Below are positions 55,502 through 64,000 of a DNA stretch of 64,000 bases, piece by piece; within the stretch, counting starts at the first letter, position 1, and each line of letters begins with the position of its first letter. Under the pieces are notes generated by a model. It had not been told where the DNA came from. It worked only from the letters and a program-made list of their open reading frames with translations, and did no database searches. The stretch is from Schistosoma haematobium (Eukaryota > Platyhelminthes > Trematoda > Strigeidida > Schistosomatidae): positions 22,771,116 through 22,835,115 of the forward strand of contig NC_067196.1 of NCBI RefSeq assembly GCF_000699445.3. Direction: 5' to 3'. A program made the translations under genes and the position numbers.

Positions 55502-55907
55502 GTGAAAATTTCTAAAAATCTCCGCAAACCCCTTCTGATAATAATCATCTGCTCACTAGTGACTGACTTCAAGAGATACTCCTGGAGTTCTAGTGGGAAG
55601 CCGTTACCAGTGGAGTACAACCAGGTCTGTTGTGAGATATCAGCTCACTGAAGACAATGGTATATGGTGGCGCAACTTCGTGGATTGGTTGAAGTTAGAC
55701 ATTAACACCGTTGGATGCCGGCTCAGTGGTCTAATGGTTAAGTGCCCGCGCGCGAAGCCAGTAGGTCCTGGGTTCGAGCCCCGCGTGGTGCGGGGTCGTG
55801 GATGCGCACTGCTGAGGAGTCCCATACTAGGACGGAACGGCCGTCCAGTGCTTCCAGGTTTTCAATGGTGGTCTAGCTTCAACTGACTCATGATTTCAAT
55901 CTGTGAA
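55502..55907 (+). mobile_element. tRNA-type SINE, long permuted form, 9-bp target duplication
   Basis: GATGAAACT at 55493-55501 and 55908-55916 bounds it (406 bp). It starts with its own tail ('aatctccgcaaaccccttctgata') fused to the head ('ctgctcactagtgactg'), then the tRNA-like region (A-box-like 'ctcagtggtctaatggtta', B-box 55771-55781) and a hammerhead at 55806-55851: stem I GCACTG with CAGTGC perfect, core CTGAGGA, stem II GTCC with GGAC perfect, triplet GTC, but box 2 GGAAC (A13 to G). The right end stops early in the tail. Best-preserved member of the family here. Confidence 0.92.
55771..55781 (+). promoter_or_regulatory. RNA polymerase III B box in SINE
   Basis: GGTTCGAGCCC is one base off the B-box consensus, about 45 bp after an A-box-like segment at 55722-55740. 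Confidence 0.5.
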
Positions 55908-56069
55908 GATGAAACTAATAACCGGAGACCTCTGTATTTAAGATTAATAAATCTTAAAGTGTTTCAACAATATGGTATGATACCTTAAACAATTTTTATC
56001 AGTTAGTTTTAATCCTTTATGTTCAGACACCCTAATTGAGAGATCACGACTACTCCTCCCTATGTGTGT

Positions 56070-58400
56070 AGAAAACGCATGCACAAGGTAAATGGGTCTC
56101 ACCGGATCACACCATGGAGAACCAGATCGATCATATTTGCATCAACAAAAATTCCACAAGATCAATGGGAGACGTGAAAACCAGGAGAGGAGATGAAACT
56201 GCTTCAAATCAAGATGAAACTGAAGCTAAAGAAGCATTGGACAACTGGATAAACGGTATTACAAAGGCTCAATACAGCCTTACTTCGACATAATGACAAA
56301 CTCAACGATTTCAAGATAACTCTCAACAACAGATTCCAATCCTTCCAGGATCTGCTCAAAGAAGATGAAACTACCATAGAGGACAACTGGAGAGATCAAA
56401 AAAGAAATAACTTCAGCGTGTCAGGAGGTTTTTGGCCGCAAGAAGCATTATCATAAGGAATGAATCTCTATGTAAACTGTGGACAAGATTCAAGTAAGGA
56501 AGAACAAGAAGACAGAAATTAACAACAGCCAAACAAGAACAGAGAAATTCAGGGCACATAGTGAATACACAGAAGCAAACAAACAAGTGGAAGAGAGTGT
56601 TAGAGCTGACAAGCACAAATACCCGGAAGACCTAGCAATGACAACAGAAAATGCTGCAAGAGAAGGAAATATGAAACAGCTGCTTTACATAAAGAAGAAG
56701 CTAACTGGGAAGTATAGTAAAGCAGAGAGACCGGTTAAGGACAAGGAAGGCGAGACAATCACTGAGATCTAAGAACAGAGGAACAGATGGGTGGGACACT
56801 TCGAGAAACTCTTGAATGGACCAGATGCATTGAATCCACGGGATATAGAAACAACACACACAGACATTCCTATAGATGTCACTCCACCAATGATCGAAAA
56901 AATTAGGATAACCATCAAACAAATCAAGAATGAGAAAGCAGCACAACTTGACAATATACCACATTATAGCACTGAAGTCAAACATAGAAGTAACTGCAAG
57001 TATGCTTCACATTCTATTGAGAATTTGGGAAGAAGAACACGTGCCGCGGACTGGAAGGAAGAACACCTAATCAAGATACCAAAGAAAAGAGATCTGAGCA
57101 ATTAAGAGAACCACAGAGGCACAACACTTCTGCTAACACCAGGAAAAGAATTCAACAGAGTGTTGCTGAACCGGATGAAAGATTCTGTAGACGCACAACT
57201 TCGAGATCGACAGGCTGGATTCCGTGGGGATCGGTTGGGCACAAACTAGATTCTGACACTACGGATAATCTTTGAACAATCAATTGAGTGGAATTCGTCA
57301 TTAAACACCAACTTCCTTGACCATGAGAAAGCGTTTTACATTGTAGATAGGAGTACCTTATGGAACGTTCTTCGACACTATGGTGTGAGTAGCTGAGAAG
57401 ATCATCAACATTACCCGGAATTCGTACGATGGACTACACTGCAAAGTGGTGCATGGAGGACAGCTGACAGATGCATTATATGTGAGTAAAGGAGTCAGAC
57501 ATGCCTGCAAACTCTCACGCTTCATCTTTCTCCTAGTGGTCGACTGGATTATGAAAACCGAAACATCTCACAAAAAGCACGGAATACAATGAACAGATTG
57601 GATGAAACTACACGATTTGGACATCGGAAATGACCTAACTCTTCTATCCCATACACACGAGAAAATGCAGGTGAAGTCAACCAGGTTAGTAACAGCCTCT
57701 ACAGAAGCAGGCCTCAACATACACAAGGGGAAATTCAAGATCTTCAAATACAACACGGAGAACACCAACTCAATCACAATTGATGGTGAATTTCTGGAAG
57801 AGGTGTAATCTTTCACGTACCTGGACAGCATCACCGATGAACGTGGAGGATTGGATGCACACGTAAATTCGAGGATTGATAAAGCCAGGACAGCATGCCT
57901 ACAGCCGATCAACATATGGAATTGAGAACAAATGTCAACTACTATCAAAATGAGAGTCCTCAGTGCAAACGTCAAGCTGAAGCTTGGGGAACTACTACAT
58001 CCATCATAGAAAATGTACGGGTATCTATAAACAGTTGTCTACCTAAGATATTAAATATCCGTTGATCAGTTACCATGAACAACAACCTACTATTGGAGAG
58101 GACAAAATGGGTTCATCCGAGGAGGAAATTAGGAGATGACGGTGGAAGTGGGTAGAACATACAATGAAAGAATCACCAAACTGCATCACGAGGAAAGTGA
58201 TAAGTTGGAATCTTGGATGGAGGAGGAAAATAGGAAAGCCGAAGAACACACTGCGTCGGGAATCGTGATTAGACATGCGAAGAATGAGTAGGAACTGTAA
58301 AGAACTGGAAAGTATTGCCCAGGACACAACTGGACGAAGAATCCTGGTGGGTGGCCTATGCTCCTTCATGAGGGGTAGCAAGCGGAATTTACGTAAGTAC
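56070..58400 (+). pseudogene. Decayed RTE LINE of copy B family
   Basis: Recognisable in order: endonuclease end (NQIDHICINK near 56110), linker (EYTEANKQVEESVRADKHKYPEDLA near 56565-56640, then ENAAREGNMKQL), RT (the CDNYRG-like block near 57100, QAGFRGDRLG near 57210, HEKAF near 57325), the catalytic region near 57610-57660 (LDIGNDLTLLSHTHE, where FADD is changed to IGND), the C-terminal tail (RWKWVEHTMKESPNC near 58140) and GGLCSFMRGSKR near 58350. Many stops and frameshifts. The catalytic Asp pair is lost. Older than copy B at 19191-22085. Confidence 0.85.
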
Positions 58401-59085
58401 CCATTTAATTTAATAAACATCCTGTGATGTTACATAATCATTTCCATGTCTTTTAGGCTTTTAATGAAGCATGGATGTTGTTTTTTTCTCTTTGATAATG
58501 ACCTTTGTAGGTTAACATATGTTTCATCAAAAGTAAACTGACATTGTATAACGTTATTGACTGCTTGAAATTTGTTTTCTTTTCAAAATTCATTTGTCGA
58601 GTACATAATAAACTCAAATTTTCATAATGCTAACTTTTACCACTTAATTAAATCTTATAGCCTGAAGTAAAATGAAATTAAACTAATAAATACTTAAGGA
58701 TTTTTGATTAAAACGGATTGAACAATCAATTTCTTTTTTTTTTTTTTTAATTAAAAAAAACCAATACCTGTATCCAAATTAATAATCTAAAAGGTGGTCA
58801 AGGTTTAAGGCAACGTACATCATAGCAAAATGAATTTAGGATTGTTATATACAATAAAATGTTGTTAAGATTTATCATATTCAATGGTAACTTACATAAG
58901 TTTATACGTTAAATAAAATTATGAGAGTAATGATCAAAATTGAAAATGGATCAGATACAGTGAAAGTATAGTACAATTACAAATTCGATCAAATGTAGAA
59001 CACTATACTGTAAAGTTGTATGAATTTAGTAAGAAATAGTATAATGGAATGAGTGCTAAATAGAATAATCATGCGTTCGGTGGAA
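58401..59085. other. AT-rich, nothing recognised
   Basis: Includes a poly-T/poly-A block near 58730-58760. No gene or element recognised. Confidence 0.4.
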
Positions 59086-59094
59086 TAATAGTCT

Positions 59095-59363
59095 GGTGAG
59101 ACTATAATTTATAGACGAACCAGTCAGATATAAGATAACGAGTCACGAATTTGGGCGCGGAATTCATTCATAAATAGAGTTTGGGCATTATAGCTGATGT
59201 CAGTTCGTGATGAAAACACTAAATCTAATTTTAAACCCTAACCATCAACTGTAAGTGAGAATTCTAACTGCTTTATAATCCTCATTTAGTCCTAATTAGA
59301 AGTTGTTCATTCTCAAGGTCACTTCAGCGTCGCTAAAAGGTCGTCCATAAATTATAGTCTCAC
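59095..59363. mobile_element. MITE-like DNA transposon with terminal inverted repeats
   Basis: The left end 'gtgagactataatttatagacgaacc' and right end 'ggtcgtccataaattatagtctcac' are inverted copies over about 25 bp. TAATAGTCT (9 bp) occurs at 59086-59094 and 59364-59372. No coding capacity in 269 bp. An 8-9 bp duplication is consistent with Merlin, hAT or Mutator-type transposases, all plausible in schistosomes. A diverged copy lies at 37824-38055. Confidence 0.82.
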
Positions 59364-59517
59364 TAATAGTCTTGTTCGATTAATAATAATAATAATGCAC
59401 AGGTATGTAAATAAAGATAATAAAGACTAATATTTGACTAAGAAAAGTTGTAAGTACATTAATCAAATTAGGTTTTCCTGTTGTTAAGATAATCAGTGAT
59501 TAGTGGGCTCATGCTTG

Positions 59518-59851
59518 ACTCCCTTACAATGAGCGTTTAAAACGCCTGAACCTTTTCCTTTTGTCGTATCGTAGGACGCAAGGTGACCTTATACTGGCAT
59601 TTCGTATCTTTAATTATGATTTGAGTGTTAATATGTTTTATCTTCTTACTCCTTCCAGCACTAATAATCTCCGAGGTCATAGAAAGAAGGTTCACAAACC
59701 GCGATCTAATAAACTTAAAGCGGGGTCCCGTTTTTCTCATCGAGTAGTCAATGACTGGAACGCCTTATCCCAACAAGTGGTATCAACCTCATCAGTGAAT
59801 ATTTTCAAGGAGAAGCTGGACCTTCACTGGAAGGCAATCTGTTGGGATTAA
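59518..59851 (+). pseudogene. C-terminal fragment of a CR1/Jockey-like LINE ORF2
   Basis: The frame reads LPYNERLKRLNLF then LSYRRTQGDLILAFRI, later HRKKVH, FSHRVVNDWNALSQQVV and SSVNIFKEKLDLHW, ending at TAA 59849-59851. This is the typical end of ORF2 in CR1-like LINEs (RL..L.L.SL..RR..GDL; R...W..LP..VV). The RT domain is missing, and a stop lies just upstream at about 59515. The 3' UTR is not delimited. Confidence 0.8.
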
Positions 59852-59863
59852 CACAGGTTCACC

Positions 59864-60574
59864 AACCTACTATTCTTATCACTGAAGACTGAGGTTTGTC
59901 ACGGTAAGAGATGTTGAACATATTTCTGTTGTACATACATCAAAATGGCTATTGTTTTCACTGTTTGGACGACTTTAATTTTGGCGAACTTATACCAAAA
60001 TTTAATGACCCGATAAATAATTAACGAAGATTGTTTTATACTGTCTATATGACAATATCATTTCGATTTGATAGAATAACACGAGATATGTTGTCGAGTG
60101 GTTATCCAAAAAACAACAATCACAACAACTGAGAACTGATATTGTATAGAAATACAATTGAGAAAAAAACTTTGACTATACACAAAAAAATGGTTTTCAA
60201 GCCCTGTGTTCTCCGTCTATTTTTCAAATAAACTGAATGATATATGTATATATCATGTTACTTTCATGTGATCAGAATTGGGAACAATTGGGAAAAAACA
60301 AAACAAATGATTGTTGAAAATTACCAAACAATTTTATTTAGTCATTTTAATAGAAAACAGTTTTGTTTTTACAAAACAGATTGAATTCATCAAAAAAATG
60401 TTTTTTTTAAATAAAATATTATAATTAGAACATGTTGTCATAGCAACAATCTGACTTTTTATAATCATTGAATACTTATATTTCTTCTATATTGACAAGA
60501 TATAAATTCGTAAGGAACTAAAAGAAATCTAAGTAATTTTGTGAATTAAAATGGTAGTATTTATTTATGCTATG
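59864..60574. other. AT-rich, nothing recognised
   Basis: No gene, RNA or known repeat recognised between the LINE tail and the dispersed repeat. Confidence 0.4.
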
Positions 60575-60825
60575 GCATATACTACTTATATTTGTCGACA
60601 GTAAACCTGACAACAGAAGGCCACGATAATCGACTTGTAGAAAACGAAAAAACTGAAATAGAAGGGGATTGTGAATTGGAAGAAATATACAGAATGTGAA
60701 GGACAAATGATGGAAATTTGCAAATGAAGTATTCAATGTATGGTCCTCATATTTTACTAATAGATTCTCTAATTTCATAATGAGTGACATGTCAGTTGCC
60801 CCCACCTGAGTTCTTGTTCACAACA
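60575..60825 (+). repeat. Unclassified 250-bp dispersed repeat, copy 2
   Basis: Blocks 'tactacttatatttgtcgaca', 'aatgaagtattcaatgtatgg', 'gattctctaatttc' and 'gcccccacctgagttcttg' match copies at 43585-43860 and (inverted) 61255-61510. Confidence 0.65.
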
Positions 60826-61226
60826 ATACTAATGTATTTTTTTCGAAAGACTCACTTCTCTTATGGAAATCATTGAAAATCGAGCACTGACTAATGTGGA
60901 CTCTTAAATCATACATCTTTAAGCGATGTAAATATTAAAAGAAATTTTCTTATTTCACACTACTGATATCACATTTTTACATTGACTCAAAACCCATCAG
61001 AGTAAATAAAATCATGTTTTAACTATTTACAAAAAAACTTTATCTTATTGAAACATTGAAATTTAAACGAAGAATATTCTTATCAAATTCTACAGTTTCT
61101 ATAGTGAAGTCAATAATCCAAAAACTGATCAAGTTTAAAGTAAAGTAAATTATTTAGAGATTATAACGTAACATAGCAACACAAAGACATGTGAATAAAA
61201 ATAACAGAGCCGATGATATTTCCAGA

Positions 61227-61252
61227 ATGGGGATTTGTGGGGATTGTAGTGT
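61227..61252 (-). mobile_element. SINE tail end fragment
   Basis: 'gaatggggatttgtggggat' matches the inverted SINE tail end as seen at 47638-47660. It directly precedes a dispersed repeat. Confidence 0.45.
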
Positions 61253-61254
61253 AG

Positions 61255-61510
61255 TTAACGAGAACACAAGTGGGAGACAATCAAATGTGTTCGAACACAA
61301 AATTACAGAACGTCTTCATAAAATCTGAGAATCATACAGTAAATACTTCATTTCCGAAATGTCAATCAATTGTCTCAGACTTCACTGTTCTTTCATTTCC
61401 ACAGCAATTATTCTTTGTTCTCGTTCTCCTTTTTTCCATCTTGTTAACCCTCTGCCTCCAGGCATTTCACTTTCGATTGATGATACATACTACTTATATC
61501 TGGCGACATC
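61255..61510 (-). repeat. Unclassified 250-bp dispersed repeat, copy 3
   Basis: The reverse complement shares 'agatataagtagtatg', 'gaaatgaagtatttactgta', 'cgttctgtaattttg' and 'ctcccacttgtgttctcg' with the other copies in the same order. The pair at 60575 and 61255 is inverted, about 0.45 kb apart. Confidence 0.65.
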
Positions 61511-61529
61511 AGTAGCACACACTACGGTA

Positions 61530-61640
61530 GTAATTTAATAATTGAATTCATGAGCCGATTAAAGCTAGACGAAACGGCTATTGAGTGCTCCCAGGTTTTC
61601 CATGGTGGTCTAGCTTTAATCAGCTCATGAATCAAATAAT
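61530..61640. mobile_element. SINE remnant collapsed into a hairpin
   Basis: An inverted tail ('ttgaattcatgagccgatta', then 'aagctagac') is followed directly by 'gacgaaacggc', the 3' half of a hammerhead, and a forward tail ('tctagctttaatcagctcat'). The two tails pair over about 35 bp around a short loop. Confidence 0.8.
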
Positions 61641-62429
61641 AATATTTGAGTATGAAAGGTTGTATGTAGATTAATCAAATTAGTTCTAAGTTTGGTCAAA
61701 TCAAGATTAACGGTTGAACGTATTTCTTTTTCACACATAGTTGTGATTTAAAAAAAATTCCAAATGATTACCGCTTCTGCCGTTTAGACAAATTTGAGTC
61801 AAACAGACTTTGAAGGAAAATTACTAAGACGATAAATCATTAAAAATAATAGACTTGTACTGAAGCTATGACCAGTTTGCAATGTCAATGTAATTTTCTC
61901 TACAAGAGCAGTCGAATTGATAAATACAGAGCGAGGTAACTATTCTAGGTAATTCTTCTTTAGCCACAGTGTCACCATTGGACGCGTGGAAAACACTAGT
62001 CGTAATTTTCTAGCACTGAATATTTTCCAGATCAGTATTTTCACTGGCTACATCACCTGAGAATTGTAGCCTTTGCTTAGGTCAGACCTAAAAACATGTT
62101 CATTTTGTACATATGTATCAGGTACAATATTGTAGAGCTTCTTCACATTTATTTGGGTGCATGCATTCTGATGTAACCAGATACAATTCTGTTAGCACAA
62201 ATGTAAGGTGACAGATTTTGATAGGCTGGATGTTTTGTAGATGATAATGCTTTGCGAGTTTTGTTTACATGAATCTAAATGCCTTTCCACAGCCATATTC
62301 ATAATAACATCTACAAGTTCACCACATATTTTAGCAAATGCTCATCGTACTCTACTCACAACAGAGTAGTTTTTCATCAAACATTCAAGAAAAAATAATG
62401 CGGAACAGACAACTGTTTATGAATGCTTG
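61641..62429. other. AT-rich, nothing recognised
   Basis: No gene, RNA or known repeat recognised. Confidence 0.4.
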
Positions 62430-63058
62430 TACTATTTTAATGATGATTGTAGTAGTTCTTCACTTTTCAGCTTCGTACAATAAAACTGTCGTGACGTTTG
62501 AACTTAAAACTCTGACTTTCGTATTGGCTGACAGTTGTTTTGAATCCCCTATGTTCTTGGATTGTAGAAATGCTGATCTTACTTTGTCAACCCATACCTT
62601 CCTATTTTCATCCTATCCTCCTTGTTTATCGATGATGCTGAGCTGGTATGTAGAAAACTTTCATCTCTATCAATGTTTCACCATCAATTGAGATTGGGTT
62701 GGTGTTTGCTATGCTACATTTGAATATTTTGCCTTTTCCCTTGTGTATGTTGAGGCATACTTCTGTAGGGGCTGTTACTAACCTGATTCACTTGACCTCC
62801 AAATCGTGTAGTTTCATCCAATCTGTTCATTGTATTCCGTGCTTTTTGTGAGATGTTTCGGTTTTCATAATCCAGTCGACCACTAGGAGAAAGATGAAGC
62901 GTGAGAGTTTGCAGGCATGTCTGACTCCTTTACTCACATATAATGCATCTGTCAGCTGTCCTCCATGCACCACTTTGCAGTGTAGTCCATCGTACGAATT
63001 CCGAGTAATGTTGATGATCTTCTCAGCTACTCACACCATAGTGTCGAAGAACGTTCCA
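62430..63058 (-). pseudogene. Internal fragment of RTE LINE of copy B family
   Basis: The - strand covers RT from the segment after the VDR motif through to the YLG/DEQGG region. The part 62799-63058 is the reverse complement of 57361-57620 with a single mismatch, including the same disabling changes. Beyond it, similarity to that copy drops, and a segment covering the catalytic box is deleted. Both ends are truncated, with no open frame. Confidence 0.8.
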
Positions 63059-63731
63059 CAACGTTCTTCTATCCATCTTCACGTAATAACTCAAATAAAA
63101 GTCCTTTTTCATGTTAACAAAAATATGGAAAAATCAAGATACGTTAGAATTAAAACTTGCACTAACATAAATGATGTCTATCATAGGTATCATTAACAAA
63201 AGTGCAAAACTTTATGCAATTCTGACAAGACTTTTAAGTACTTTACAAGTCCCAAAATAAATCTAAACGATAAGTTAACTAAAAGATAGACAAACTAAAC
63301 AGTGATTATGTCAAGTTTAAAGTTTATAGCCAAACTAAATTAAAATTTCATATTCGAAAGTGGAAACCACATGAATGTTTTGTTAGTAAATTTCAGTGTA
63401 ATGTTAAACGATTAACATCTCGGAGCCACTGAAATAAATTGAACCGACCAACCATCTAACTTCTGATATGAATTCACTCAAAACCACAAAATCTCATGAA
63501 TTGTATTGTATCTTTACAAAAAGCTTCCAACACCTTGTTAATTTTCCAAGCTTTTCTCATTCAGGGATTTATTAGACTAAGTATGTAAATTGATAAGTCA
63601 AATACTTAATGAAAGGAAATACTTAAAAAGGAAGAATATCCATTTATATCTCTTGATGTTTACCATGATAATTACTTTATGCCTCTATGTACTGCTTTGA
63701 AAATGATGTCTCACTTTCAGTACTTATTCCT

Positions 63732-63773
<42 letters not shown>

Positions 63774-64000
63774 AAGATTTGAACAAATTATTGTGACTTT
63801 TTGAAAAGGTAATTCAGGTTGGTTGGATAGTTACTCCTTTCCTTCCGTTAAATGTAATAGGTCTTATTGACATGTAATATCCACTGTTAATTTAGTGACT
63901 TGTTTTGAAAATTTATGAGTTTCTCTGGGTTATTTTTAGGCTTTTTAAGATTGATCCGATGTTCTTCGGTATGAATCATGATTTTACAAGAAAAATTACT
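63059..64000. other. AT-rich, one TA microsatellite
   Basis: A TA run of about 17 units lies at 63736-63770. No gene or element recognised. Confidence 0.45.

Noticed and set aside
58725..58760. Poly-A tail of a LINE
   Set aside because: The T/A block is not next to a LINE 3' end; the nearby LINE ends at about 58400 without it.

Overview
The window looks like nuclear DNA of a blood fluke (Schistosoma or a close relative). Three things point there: tRNA-derived short interspersed elements with hammerhead ribozyme folds (the Sm-alpha type), several RTE-clade LINEs of the SR2/Perere type, and Penelope-like elements of the Cercyon type. The non-repetitive DNA is AT-rich. I cannot name the species from the sequence alone.

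Layout. Positions 1-13393 are a tandem satellite of about 1.23 kb per unit (about 10.9 units, entering from the left edge). It is strikingly G+T-rich on the + strand and carries four TA/TG microsatellites per unit. The array stops where a 5'-complete RTE LINE begins (13394-15856). From 17915 to 24107 there is a second RTE copy on the - strand, split by a different RTE element (19191-22085) with a 10-bp target duplication. From 24 to 34 kb I see only dispersed repeats. Between 34.4 and 47.3 kb lie the only two genes I can support. They are convergent paralogues encoding two-repeat DM9 proteins of 155 and 156 residues, with nearly identical exon lengths and the same intron phases. Their introns and the space between them are full of SINEs, a Penelope-like element and a GC-rich insertion. 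From 47.6 to 64 kb there are more SINEs, a Penelope fragment between inverted repeats, decayed RTE copies, a LINE tail and a MITE-like element.

Most notable. One SINE family joins a tRNA-like pol III promoter to a hammerhead fold. It differs from the neighbouring Sm-alpha-type ribozymes in both stems while keeping base pairing. Several copies have target duplications that define what moved. Some begin with their own tail fused to their head (a permuted, multimer-like junction). Others carry an inverted copy of the tail at the left end, giving terminal inverted repeats. Core position A13 is changed in several unlinked copies, which suggests source elements that kept spreading after losing catalysis. 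One Sm-alpha-type hammerhead (46012-46056) keeps every invariant core base and has compensated stem changes.

Apart from the two DM9 genes, everything recognised as coding is broken transposon sequence. All family assignments were made by reading, without database searches.
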